From the NCBI GenBank assembly GCA_050943535.1, contig JBMNPJ010000018.1, forward strand, positions 1 through 25,199: DNA of 25,199 nucleotides, written 5' to 3'. The notes beneath the pieces are model-generated. The model did not search any database. It was not told where the DNA came from and saw only the letters and a list, made by a program, of their open reading frames with translations. Position 1 is the first letter of the stretch. Each line of letters starts with the position of its first letter. The position numbers and the translations under genes were made by a program. Below, piece after piece: positions 7,141 to 14,535 of the stretch. The stretch comes from Massiliimalia sp050943535 (GTDB lineage: Bacteria > Bacillota > Clostridia > Oscillospirales > Ruminococcaceae).

Positions 7141-7995
7141 TTATTTTTCACACTGATAAATGAGAATTTCAAACTGAATTGTGGTGGTAAGCTGTTCCAA
7201 ATTATCCAGACGAGCTGTGTTTTCCGCAGAAGTTTTATAGTAATACGGGGTCATGGTAAACAGGTTTTTGATATCTTCATTGGATTCCAAGGTAATGGTA
7301 TTGGCCACTTTTACTGCCTTTTGAAACCGAAATCCTTCTAAAGCATAGTCTTTCACCTGGTTTTTATACGGTTCATCATAAACTGCCTGCTTTAATTCCC
7401 ACAAATGATCTTCCCCCGGAATGATCAAAAACAAAAATCCGCCCGGCTCAAGCACCCGCTCAAATTCTTCCCCGCAGTAGGGTGCAAACAAATTGAGCAC
7501 CATATGACAGCTGTTTTCCATTACCGGCAGATGGAACACACTGGCCACTGCATAGGAAACCGGCTTTTTCTGCTTTGCCGCGCTGTTGAGGGCAAATTTA
7601 GAAATATCAATTCCAGTGATACAAGGATTTTTTCCTGCCTCGTGCAGTGCTTCCCACACATTGCCGGTGTAATACCCTTCTCCACAGCCGGCATCCAAAA
7701 TCACCGGATTTTCCGGAGCCAGAGCGGTAACCTCTTTGCAAAGGGCATCGCTGAGTATCTGGTAATATCCTTTTTCCAAAAAGTTTTTTCTGGCTGCCAC
7801 CATTAATTTATTGTCTCCCGGCAGTTTGGAGTTTTTTCCGTTGGATAAAAGCAAATTTACATAACCGCTTTTCGCTTTATCATAATTGTGCCGTTTGGGG
7901 CAGACATAACTGTGTTCCTGTTCTTCCAGCAGACTTCCGCATACTGGACAAATCAAATTTCCCAAACTGATTCCTACTTTCTTTTCTGATTTCAT
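7141..7995 (-). CDS. rlmA: 23S rRNA (guanine-N1)-methyltransferase, RlmA family
   Basis: A 284-residue protein with an N-terminal zinc finger (C16, C19, C32, H36 in CPVC...C...H) followed by the RlmA signature AKSGYVNLLLSNGKNSKLPGD (split at about residues 41-61) and a class I SAM-binding motif VILDAGCGEGYYT (about 98-110). RlmA enzymes methylate N1 of a guanine in helix 35 of 23S rRNA (G745 in E. coli, G748 in the Gram-positive RlmAII type). Which base is used here is not decided by sequence reading. The ribosome site is weak. First gene of a two-gene operon with ung. Confidence 0.92.
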   Translation of the reverse strand: MKSEKKVGISLGNLICPVCGSLLEEQEHSYVCPKRHNYDKAKSGYVNLLLSNGKNSKLPGDNKLMVAARKNFLEKGYYQILSDALCKEVTALAPENPVILDAGCGEGYYTGNVWEALHEAGKNPCITGIDISKFALNSAAKQKKPVSYAVASVFHLPVMENSCHMVLNLFAPYCGEEFERVLEPGGFLFLIIPGEDHLWELKQAVYDEPYKNQVKDYALEGFRFQKAVKVANTITLESNEDIKNLFTMTPYYYKTSAENTARLDNLEQLTTTIQFEILIYQCEK

Positions 7996-8023
7996 CCATC
8001 TCGGCGGACAGAATCTACTGCTT

Positions 8024-8052
8024 ATTATAGCATGCTTTTTGATTTCTGTCAG
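8024..8052 (-). promoter_or_regulatory. Promoter of rlmA-ung
   Basis: On the minus strand CTGACA (8052-8047) and TATAAT (8029-8024) are 17 bp apart, placing the start about 20 to 25 bp before the rlmA ATG. Confidence 0.65.
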
Positions 8053-8487
8053 CCACCACCTGGCGGTGGGGCACTGACACTATGTTCGTATTTTGTCAGT
8101 TGCGTGCAAACAATATACCACTTAATAAATCTATGACTGCTTTTGCTTAGGAGATACAGATTTCATATTGCTTTACAGCAACAGGTACAACCTGTTAAAA
8201 CTACAATACGACATCTTCGAATAATACTTTCGAAAACAATTATGAGGGGGTTGTAGGGGGAGTTAAAGCCGCATTTGCGGCGTTCCCACTCCCCCCTGCA
8301 AAGCCGTTCCGGCGTTTGAGGAAGGCTCTTTTCCCCTGTTTTCTGGCCTCAGAAAACAGGGCGCAGGTGTGGGCGGCGTTAGCTCACAAGTAAAACAAAA
8401 AATAAATGATTTGCATTTCACTAATAAAGTACATGCCAAAAGTCATTTGCTACGGCGCTGACCACCTGCGATAGGCCGCTAACACCC
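8053..8487. repeat. Intergenic cluster of structured repeat modules (cluster 2)
   Basis: No gene seen. It begins with a CCACC/GGTGG hairpin (about 8054-8072), contains the large repeat at 8087-8323, then a hairpin CCTGTTTTCT/AGAAAACAGG (about 8336-8359), and ends in a segment bounded by an inverted pair, CGCAGGTG (near 8361) and CACCTGCG (near 8464). Confidence 0.65.
8087..8323 (+). repeat. Large structured intergenic repeat, copy 1
   Basis: This 237-bp element is a direct repeat of 24922-25141, clearly alignable along its length with the 3' third nearly identical. The conserved core starts at TTATGAGGGGGTTGTAGGGG and folds as an outer stem (TTGTAGGGGGAGT with the ACTCCCCCCTGCAA side, using G-U pairs and one bulge), an inner GCCGC/GCGGC hairpin and a GCCG/CGGC hairpin, ending in GGCGTTTGAGGAA. 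No transposase, target duplication or terminal inverted repeats were seen. Confidence 0.8.
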
Positions 8488-8551
8488 TTCAGTAAAGGAA
8501 AATAAACAGCCATATTTCCCATCCACAAAATACAAAGTCCGAATATACACC

Positions 8552-8580
8552 AAAAAGGGGTGCTGTAAACACAGCACCCC
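8552..8580 (-). terminator. Terminator of groESL
   Basis: A perfect 10-bp stem GGGGTGCTGT/ACAGCACCCC (8557-8566 with 8571-8580, loop AAAC read on plus) followed on the minus strand by TTTTT (8556-8552). It lies about 45 bp after the groEL stop. Confidence 0.92.
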
Positions 8581-8624
8581 CCTCAAATTTTATGGAAGTT
8601 ATGATGACAATCTCATGAAAGGAA

Positions 8625-10256
8625 TTAGTACATTCCGCCCATTCCGCCGCCTGCAGGCATAGCAGGAGCAGGGTTCTTTTCAGGAATGTCAGCAACCAGA
8701 CTTTCTGTGGTCAGAACAGTTGCTGCAACAGAAGCTGCATTCTGCAGAGCGCTTCTGCAAACCTTAGTTGGGTCAACAATACCATTTTCAATCATGTCAA
8801 TATAGGTTTCATCGTAAGCATCAAAGCCGTAACCGATTTTACCGGATTCGTTGATCTTGTTGATGATAACAGAACCTTCCAGACCAGCGTTTTTCGCAAT
8901 CTGACGGATTGGTTCTTCCAGAGCTTTCAGAATAATGCTCATACCTGTCTTTTCATCGCCTTCAGCAGAAGCCATTTCTGCTGCAACAGCAGGCATTGCA
9001 TTGATCAAAGCAGTACCGCCGCCTGCAACGATGCCTTCTTCTACTGCAGCTTTGGTTGCAGCCAGAGCATCTTCAATTCTCAGTTTCTGTTCTTTCATTT
9101 CAACTTCGCTTGCAGCGCCTACTTTAATAACAGCTACACCGCCAGCCAGTTTTGCCAGACGTTCCTGGAGTTTTTCACGGTCAAAGTCAGAAGTTGTGGT
9201 TTCAATCTGAGCTTTGATCTGGCCAACTCTTGCTTTGATTTCATCAGAGTTGCCTGCACCGTCTACGATGATGGTGTTTTCTTTATTGATCTTAACCTGT
9301 TTTGCATGACCCAGCTGAGCTACAGTGGTGTCTTTCAGTTCAAAGCCCAGATCAGAGCTGATTACCTGACCACCGGTCAAGATTGCGATATCCTGCAGCA
9401 TTTCTTTTCTTCTGTCGCCAAAGCCAGGAGCTTTTACGCCAACTACAGTAAAGGTACCGCGCAGTTTGTTCAGCAGCAGGGTCTGCAGAGCTTCGCCTTC
9501 CAGGTCTTCTGCGATGATAACCAGTTTTTTACCAGACTGTACAATCTGTTCCAGCAGAGGCAGGATATCCTGGATCACAGAGATTTTCTTATCAGTAATC
9601 AGAATGTAAGGATCATCCAGAACTGCTTCCATTTTTTCAGTATCGGTTACCATGTATGGAGAAATGTAACCGCGGTCAAACTGCATACCTTCTACTACTT
9701 CGCTGTAGGTTTCAGCGGTCTGGCCTTCTTCAATGGTGATAACGCCGTCTGCAGAAACTTTTTCCATTGCTTCAGCAATCAGCTGACCGATTTTTTCGTC
9801 GCCAGCAGAAACAGCTGCAACTCTTGCAATGTCTTTAGAACCGTTAACAGCTTTAGAATTTTTAATGATTGCGTCTACTGCGGTAGCAACTGCTTTTTTC
9901 ATCCCTTTACGGATTACCATTGGGTTTGCACCAGCAGCAACGTTTTTCATACCTTCCCGAACCATAGCCTGAGCCAGTACAGTTGCGGTAGTGGTACCGT
10001 CACCAGCAGCATCGTTTGTTTTGGTAGCAACTTCTTTTACTAACTGTGCGCCCATGTTTTCAAAAGAATCTTCCAGTTCGATTTCTTTTGCGATGGTAAC
10101 ACCGTCGTTAGTGATCAGCGGAGAACCAAATTTTTTGTCCAGAACAACGTTTCTGCCTTTTGGTCCCAGTGTGATTTTTACTGTATCAGCCAGTTTATCA
10201 ATCCCAGCCTGTAAAGCTTTTCTGGCGTCTTCGCCATAAATAATATCTTTTGCCAT
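8625..10256 (-). CDS. groL: Chaperonin GroEL (60 kDa)
   Basis: A full-length 543-residue chaperonin subunit. The N-terminal GRNVVLDKKFGSPLITNDG and DAAGDGTTTATVLAQAMV (split around residues 35-105) form the ATP site; AAVEEGIVAGGGTALI is the family signature near residue 405-420; the C-terminal tail ends in PAGGGMGGMY. It forms the double-ring folding machine with GroES as lid. AAAAGGAG precedes the ATG. It follows groES by 32 bp and shares its CIRCE-controlled promoter and the terminator at 8552-8580. Confidence 0.99.
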   Translation of the reverse strand: MAKDIIYGEDARKALQAGIDKLADTVKITLGPKGRNVVLDKKFGSPLITNDGVTIAKEIELEDSFENMGAQLVKEVATKTNDAAGDGTTTATVLAQAMVREGMKNVAAGANPMVIRKGMKKAVATAVDAIIKNSKAVNGSKDIARVAAVSAGDEKIGQLIAEAMEKVSADGVITIEEGQTAETYSEVVEGMQFDRGYISPYMVTDTEKMEAVLDDPYILITDKKISVIQDILPLLEQIVQSGKKLVIIAEDLEGEALQTLLLNKLRGTFTVVGVKAPGFGDRRKEMLQDIAILTGGQVISSDLGFELKDTTVAQLGHAKQVKINKENTIIVDGAGNSDEIKARVGQIKAQIETTTSDFDREKLQERLAKLAGGVAVIKVGAASEVEMKEQKLRIEDALAATKAAVEEGIVAGGGTALINAMPAVAAEMASAEGDEKTGMSIILKALEEPIRQIAKNAGLEGSVIINKINESGKIGYGFDAYDETYIDMIENGIVDPTKVCRSALQNAASVAATVLTTESLVADIPEKNPAPAMPAGGGMGGMY

Positions 10257-10288
10257 AATCTATAATCTCCTTTTCCCCGATTAACAGT

Positions 10289-10573
10289 TTATTCTACTAC
10301 AGCCAATACATCGGACTGACGCAGGATGGTGTAATCCTGACCGTCAATTTTTACTTCTGTGCCTGCATATTTGCTGATCAGTACACGGTCGCCCACTTTC
10401 AGTTCCATGGTTACTTCTTTACCGTCTACCACGCCACCAGGACCTACTGCAACTACTTCTGCTACCTGTGGTTTTTCCTTTGCGGAAGCGGTTAAAATAA
10501 TACCGCTTTTTGTGGTTTCTTCTACTTCTACCATCTTGATTACAACTCTGTCAGCAAGAGGTTTGATTGTCAT
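10289..10573 (-). CDS. groES: Co-chaperonin GroES (10 kDa)
   Basis: A 94-residue protein of standard length: MTIKPLADRVVIKMVEVEE opens the beta-barrel, SGIILTASAKEKPQ covers the mobile loop that docks on GroEL (about residues 18-32), and VGDRVLISKYAGTEVKIDG is the conserved second half. It caps the GroEL ring. GGGAGG lies about 8 nt before the ATG. First gene of the operon, directly downstream of CIRCE. Confidence 0.99.
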   Translation of the reverse strand: MTIKPLADRVVIKMVEVEETTKSGIILTASAKEKPQVAEVVAVGPGGVVDGKEVTMELKVGDRVLISKYAGTEVKIDGQDYTILRQSDVLAVVE

Positions 10574-10645
10574 AATAAATTCCTCCCAAACGTATTTGTA
10601 TATCGTATCCCTTGGGACACAAATTCTTATGGATTTCCAAATTTC

Positions 10646-10672
10646 TTAGCACTCATCAATATCGAGTGCTAA
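10646..10672. promoter_or_regulatory. CIRCE operator (HrcA-binding site)
   Basis: A perfect inverted repeat TTAGCACTC (10646-10654), N9, GAGTGCTAA (10664-10672). This is the consensus CIRCE element; HrcA binds it and represses groESL until heat or misfolding stress. hrcA is not in the window. Confidence 0.97.
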
Positions 10673-10681
10673 CAATTATTT

Positions 10682-10709
10682 AGTATAATCATTTTTTGCT
10701 AAAAATCAA
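10682..10709 (-). promoter_or_regulatory. Promoter of groESL
   Basis: On the minus strand TTGATT (10709-10704) and TATACT (10687-10682) are 16 bp apart. CIRCE begins 9 bp downstream of the -10 box, so a bound repressor would cover the transcription start. Confidence 0.8.
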
Positions 10710-10946
10710 GACCTAATTATGAACAAATCGAAAACTATTGCGTCAAAAATCATGAAAACTGGATCTATTTTCTTTCGATCTTATCATATGCAGCAAAAGG
10801 TTTGGTCTTGCAATATTTTTCTCCGTTTAGGGGAACTCTATAAAATGACAAACACTTCTGCAATACTTGGCCCCTGGCGATAAAAATATCATGCTCCCAT
10901 GTCAAAAATGTCACCTATAATAATAAAATAATTAATAATATATATG
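10710..10946. other. Intergenic stretch without recognised features
   Basis: A/T-rich, with no ORF with a ribosome site and no clear terminator or promoter pair. It lies between the groESL promoter and repeat cluster 3. Confidence 0.5.
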
Positions 10947-11300
10947 TCCGAACAGAATTCGGATCAAACTGCACTTGTGGGTATGCAGACAGCCTGCGGC
11001 TATCTTAACTTGTCAACAAAGTATATTGCAAGAAAAAATTGCTCAAATTTTTCTTTTGGGATTTTTAAGGGCAGCAAAAGTCCACCGGGCAGTGCCCGGT
11101 GCCAACCGCCTACGGCGCACACTCTGTTGGTAAATCGAAAATATCAAGTAATTTTCTCTCAGCTAACAAAACGCGAACATAGTGTTATTGCTCACCGCTA
11201 GGTGGTTTGGGTCCAGGGATGTGAATTCCTGGCGAGCGTAACGTCTTTGGGTGCGGCACCTTGCCGTGGTCCAGAGGTGTCAATCTCTGGCGGATGAAAG
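10947..11300. repeat. Intergenic cluster of structured repeat modules (cluster 3)
   Basis: Contains a TCCGAA/TTCGGA hairpin with CAGAA loop (10947-10963), an A/T-rich hairpin near 11032-11056, an ACCGGGC/GCCCGGT hairpin with AGT loop (11094-11110), a GAAAAT/ATTTTC hairpin (near 11138-11156), a CACC/GGTG hairpin (near 11193-11204), a CCAGG/CCTGG unit (11206-11234), a CGGC/GCCG hairpin (near 11254-11266) and a CCAGAG/CTCTGG unit (11267-11293). The order from 11094 to 11234 matches 4230-4360 of cluster 1. The open frame at 10944-11201 is made of these repeats and lacks a ribosome site. Confidence 0.7.
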
Positions 11301-11335
11301 TCTGTTGAGAGGTTCACCTGTTCATGGAATTTCCG

Positions 11336-11364
11336 TTGAATTCTTGCACCCAATATGGTACAAT
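11336..11364 (+). promoter_or_regulatory. Promoter of the degV-GDPD operon
   Basis: TTGAAT (11336-11341), a 17-bp spacer and TACAAT (11359-11364), about 54 bp before the degV start codon. Confidence 0.65.
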
Positions 11365-11417
11365 AAATGTGCTGATTTTGCCCCAAAATAGGGCTTGTTT
11401 TAAAAGGAGGTATCTTA

Positions 11418-12305
11418 ATGAATCGCGACTATCAAATTATTACAGAAGATTTCTGCGACCTTCCCGCAGACTACATTCAAAAAAACAATCTTGCGGTGCT
11501 TTTTACGCAGTTTTCCGTAGATGGCATTGATTACACCAATGATATTTCCGCACCAAACTATCTGGATCCTAAATCTTTTTACAAAAAACTTCGGGAACAT
11601 GGAAATCCCAAAACCGTAGCCCTGTCCATGGATGCAATTAAAACCTGTATGGAACGTTATCTGTCACAGGGGATGGACGTTATCTACATCGCTTTCTCTT
11701 CCGCTCTCAGCGGCACTTTTAACAATGGTCGTCTGGCAAAAGAAGAACTGGAAGAAACTTATCCTGATGCCAAAATTTTTGTTGTGGACTCTCTTTCCGC
11801 CTCTTTGGGACAGGGACTTTTTGTAAACTACGCAGTAGAACTGAAAAAGCAGGGTGTTTCCATCGAAGAATTATACGAAACTCTGCAGCGGGATAAACAA
11901 AAATTCTGTCATTACTTTACGGTAGATGACTTAAACTTTTTGCATCGGGGAGGACGGGTTTCCAAAACCGCCGCCGTTGTCGGTTCCATGCTGGGAATCA
12001 AACCCCTTCTGCATGTAAATGAGGAAGGAAAGCTGATCCCTATCGGCAAAGTACGGGGACGCCGCCAGTCACTGGAAGCACTGGTCAAAAAGATGAAAGA
12101 AAAAATCGGGGACAATTCAAACCCAGTCATCTATATTTCTCATGGAGACTGTGAAGAAGATGCCAAATATGTTCAGAAACTGGTCAAGGAGCAATTTGGA
12201 ATCCGGTCATTTTTAATCAATTATGTAGGTTCCACCATCGGTGCCCATTCCGGCCCTGGAACCATCGCGCTGTTCTTTATCGGAGATAACCGCACAGAAA
12301 ATTGA
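11418..12305 (+). CDS. DegV family fatty-acid-binding protein
   Basis: A 295-residue DegV/FakB-type protein. The fatty-acid-carboxylate-binding region is visible: FSSALSGTFNNGRLA (about residues 92-106), LHRGGRVSKTAAVVGS (about 175-190), a basic loop GKVRGRRQSLEAL, and HSGPGTIALFFIG at the C-terminus. FakB proteins present bound fatty acids to the kinase FakA for phospholipid synthesis; no FakA/DhaK-like gene is in the window. AAAAGGAGG lies 7 nt before the ATG. It is followed 14 bp later by a glycerophosphodiesterase, so both may serve lipid recycling (inference). The fatty acid bound is unknown. Confidence 0.92.
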   Translation: MNRDYQIITEDFCDLPADYIQKNNLAVLFTQFSVDGIDYTNDISAPNYLDPKSFYKKLREHGNPKTVALSMDAIKTCMERYLSQGMDVIYIAFSSALSGTFNNGRLAKEELEETYPDAKIFVVDSLSASLGQGLFVNYAVELKKQGVSIEELYETLQRDKQKFCHYFTVDDLNFLHRGGRVSKTAAVVGSMLGIKPLLHVNEEGKLIPIGKVRGRRQSLEALVKKMKEKIGDNSNPVIYISHGDCEEDAKYVQKLVKEQFGIRSFLINYVGSTIGAHSGPGTIALFFIGDNRTEN

Positions 12306-12319
12306 CGGAGGGATGAATC

Positions 12320-13045
12320 ATGAATCAATCCATTAAAATTTGGGCACACCGAGGCGCATCTGGATATGCACCAGAAAACACATTGGAAGCTTTTGAACTG
12401 GCTGTCAAACAAAAAGCTGATGGGGTCGAACTGGACGTTCACCTAAGCCGAGACGGAAAAGTCATTGTAGCCCATGATGAACGGCTGGAACGTGTTAGTG
12501 ACGGAACCGGATTTTTAAAAGACTACACCTTGCAGGAATTAAAAAAATTCCGCTTTAACAAGACCCATCCGGAATATGAAAGCGCTACTCTGCCCTCTTT
12601 GGAAGAAGTTTATGAGCTGTTAAAACCTACTGGATTAACCGTCAATGTCGAAATCAAATCCACTGATTTTGATTATCCGGGAATTGAAGAAAAGCTGGTT
12701 CGGCTGGCAAAAAACTGGAAGATGGAAGACCGTGTACTGTATTCTTCCTTTAATCACTACAGTCTTCTGCGAATCCGAAAAGTAGATCCTCAGGTAAAAA
12801 TCGGTCTTTTGTATTCTGAAAAATTTGTCAACGTTCCTGGCTACGGAGCAAATCTTGGCGCAGATGCCCTGCACCCCCATTTTCCTATGGTACTGGAAGA
12901 TGGCTACTTAGAAGCCTGCCGCAAAAATCACCTTTTGATTCATCCGTGGACGGTCAACAAACCGGAAGATATCAAAGCTATGATTGCCTGCGGAGTCAAT
13001 GCAATTATCACCAACTATCCTGACCGTGCAAGAGAGCTTCTGTAA
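12320..13045 (+). CDS. Glycerophosphodiester phosphodiesterase
   Basis: A 241-residue GDPD-type TIM barrel without signal peptide, hence cytoplasmic. The catalytic motif HRGASGYAPENT (H10, R11) is followed by GVELDVHLSRDGKVIVAHDE with the metal-binding Glu/Asp pair and the second catalytic histidine; NVEIKS carries the third metal ligand and HPWTVN is a late conserved motif. It hydrolyses deacylated phospholipids to glycerol 3-phosphate and an alcohol. GGAGG lies about 10 nt before the ATG. Second gene of the operon with degV. The UgpQ/GlpQ label fits, but the exact substrate is not determined. Confidence 0.94.
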   Translation: MNQSIKIWAHRGASGYAPENTLEAFELAVKQKADGVELDVHLSRDGKVIVAHDERLERVSDGTGFLKDYTLQELKKFRFNKTHPEYESATLPSLEEVYELLKPTGLTVNVEIKSTDFDYPGIEEKLVRLAKNWKMEDRVLYSSFNHYSLLRIRKVDPQVKIGLLYSEKFVNVPGYGANLGADALHPHFPMVLEDGYLEACRKNHLLIHPWTVNKPEDIKAMIACGVNAIITNYPDRARELL

Positions 13046-13134
13046 TAGGGATGGCCGACTACAGCAATACAACATAAAAGTTATCTGCTCTCAGTAAAAA
13101 CAGCCTTTGTTGTAATCTATTTGATCCAAAAACT

Positions 13135-13178
13135 AAAAATCCGGCACCCTCATCTGCTTTGAAGGTGTCGGATTTTTG
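13135..13178. terminator. Bidirectional terminator between GDPD and thpR genes
   Basis: Arms AAAAATCCGGCACC (13135-13148) and GGTGTCGGATTTTT (13164-13177) pair over 14 bp, with one G-U pair on the plus-strand transcript. A/T tails at both ends give U-runs in either direction. Confidence 0.8.
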
Positions 13179-13227
13179 TACATTGTTTGATACAGTTTTA
13201 TTCCATAACAGGATGCCCGTTTTCCTG

Positions 13228-13764
13228 TTACGATTGGGTTTCTTCCAGCTGCCGGGAAAAAATCTCGGTATAGACAAGCTTTCCCCCTACCCGCTCTGAT
13301 TTCATCAGGCTGATCTTTTTCACTTTCATCTGTCCGTTCAGACAAGGGCAGTCACTCCGGTCTGCCTGCGGGGATAAAATCACCCGCCTGCCTAGGGTTA
13401 GATGCGGGACAAATTTTCTCCGTTCCAGAGAAAATCCCTGTTCTTCCAGATGTCGGCAAAGGTCTTTCTGGAGTTGTTCCAGGGGTGGATTCGGCTTTAA
13501 TCCCCGCCAGAACAGGTCGCCGTCTCTTCCGCCAAACATTCCCTGTTTTCCAAGGCAGAGACTCATTGACCCAGATTTCACCTGCTCCATGGCTTTCTTG
13601 ACCTGAGAAAGCTTGTCTGTTTCCCCTAAAAAAGCCAACGTCAGGTGAAGGTTCTCCCGCCGGGTAAAATTCCCCTGAACCGACTGAGTTTTCAGCCATC
13701 CAATCTCTTTCATCAGCGCATCTTTTATGGAATCATCCAACAACACCGCAATAAACAGCCGCAT
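13228..13764 (-). CDS. thpR: RNA 2',3'-cyclic phosphodiesterase (2'-5' RNA ligase family)
   Basis: A 178-residue 2H phosphoesterase. The two catalytic HxTL motifs are present: LHLTLAFLGE (H40, T42) and PHLTLGRR (H121, T123). The family opens cyclic 2',3'-phosphates on RNA ends to 2'-phosphates and can act as a 2'-5' ligase in vitro. GAGGGG lies about 7 nt before the ATG. It diverges from the Nudix gene. Its cellular RNA substrate is unclear, as for most bacterial members. Confidence 0.93.
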   Translation of the reverse strand: MRLFIAVLLDDSIKDALMKEIGWLKTQSVQGNFTRRENLHLTLAFLGETDKLSQVKKAMEQVKSGSMSLCLGKQGMFGGRDGDLFWRGLKPNPPLEQLQKDLCRHLEEQGFSLERRKFVPHLTLGRRVILSPQADRSDCPCLNGQMKVKKISLMKSERVGGKLVYTEIFSRQLEETQS

Positions 13765-13809
13765 GGTATTTCCCCTCTTTTCTTCACGTTTTCCGCTCCG
13801 CTTTCTCTT

Positions 13810-13838
13810 ATCATATCACAAGATCTTTCTTTTCTCAA
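13810..13838 (-). promoter_or_regulatory. Promoter of thpR
   Basis: On the minus strand TTGAGA (13838-13833) and TATGAT (13815-13810) are 17 bp apart. It fills most of the 91-bp divergent spacer, close to the ribosome site of the Nudix gene. Confidence 0.65.
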
Positions 13839-13855
13839 TTTTAAGGAGGTTTTTT

Positions 13856-14320
13856 ATGAAGGACACTACCCTTTGTTATCTGGAACAAAATAACTGTTAT
13901 TTGATGCTTCACCGCACCAAAAAGGAACAGGATGAAAATCAGGGAAAATGGATTGGCGTCGGAGGAAAATGTGAGGAAAAGGAAAGCCCCGAAGACTGTG
14001 TCCGCCGGGAGGTTTTGGAAGAAACCGGGCTCACACTGACCCGATACCGGTATCGGGGATTGGTTACCTTTGTCTCTGACCAATACCCCACAGAATATAT
14101 GCACCTGTTCACTGGAGATGGTTTTTCCGGAAATTTAATTCCCTGCCCGGAAGGGGACCTGCAATGGATTGAAAAAGACCGCATCTTCCAGCTTCCCATG
14201 TGGGAAGGCGACGCGGTCTTTCTCAAATTGCTGGCGCAGGAAACGCCCTTTTTCTCTTTAAAGCTGGTCTATGAGGGAGAAAAGCTGGTAGAAACTGTGT
14301 TAAACGGCACCCCTGTTTAA
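13856..14320 (+). CDS. Nudix hydrolase (8-oxo-dGTP diphosphatase-like)
   Basis: A 154-residue protein starting at 13856, where TAAGGAGG precedes the ATG by about 7 nt; the frame is open further upstream but without a ribosome site and across the divergent promoter. The Nudix box is complete at residues 37-59 (G37, E43, R51-E52, E55-E56, G58), giving the metal-binding Glu cluster. The KWIGVGGK lead-in is typical of the MutT/8-oxo-dGTP branch in Firmicutes. It cleaves nucleoside diphosphate derivatives, probably to clean oxidised nucleotides. The substrate is inferred by similarity only. Confidence 0.9.
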   Translation: MKDTTLCYLEQNNCYLMLHRTKKEQDENQGKWIGVGGKCEEKESPEDCVRREVLEETGLTLTRYRYRGLVTFVSDQYPTEYMHLFTGDGFSGNLIPCPEGDLQWIEKDRIFQLPMWEGDAVFLKLLAQETPFFSLKLVYEGEKLVETVLNGTPV

Positions 14321-14373
14321 CCTAGAACCATTTCAGGCATCATTTTTCTCCACTCTGTCATACCGTAACGCTC

Positions 14374-14535
14374 TTAAAACTGCGCATAAACAAATTTTGG
14401 TGCAGTAGACAAATCGGCATGCATCAGATACAGATATAAAATCAACATCAAAGCAAGAAAAATCCCGGTATCCCGCAGAAATACCCCGACATTACGCCAC
14501 GGAATTTTCTGTACCAAATCGGTAAAGCGCTTCAT
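14374..14535 (-). CDS. dltX: DltX-like microprotein (D-alanyl acyl relay), overlapping dltD
   Basis: A 53-codon ORF translated by hand on the minus strand, ATG at 14535 to TAA at 14374. It has a short basic amphipathic N-terminus (MKRFTDLVQKIPW), one membrane segment (about residues 23-39, rich in Leu/Ile/Ala), a short outer linker and the C-terminal motif FVYAQF. This matches DltX, a small single-pass protein whose invariant C-terminal motif (FIYNEF-like, with an essential Tyr) carries D-alanine from DltB to DltD; Y50 would be that Tyr. It starts 44 nt inside the end of dltD, implying translational coupling. In Bacillus and Staphylococcus dltX lies before dltA, so the place at the operon's end is unusual. 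The call rests on context, size, topology and motif, not on a search. Confidence 0.8.
   Translation of the reverse strand: MKRFTDLVQKIPWRNVGVFLRDTGIFLALMLILYLYLMHADLSTAPKFVYAQF

Noticed and set aside
8050..8487. CRISPR array or insertion sequence in the repeat-rich spacer
   Set aside because: The repeats are hairpin modules of different lengths without regular spacers, and there is no transposase, terminal inverted repeat or target duplication.
9306..10043. Long plus-strand ORF (245 codons) opposite groEL
   Set aside because: It lies fully antisense to a conserved groEL, has no ribosome site and a composition typical of a mirrored reading frame.
10944..11201. Plus-strand ORF of 85 codons in the third intergenic region
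   Set aside because: It is made of palindromic repeat modules that also occur at 4230-4360, and it has no ribosome site.
13727..13855. N-terminal extension of the Nudix protein
   Set aside because: It overlaps the divergent thpR start and promoter; TAAGGAGG before 13856 marks the real start.
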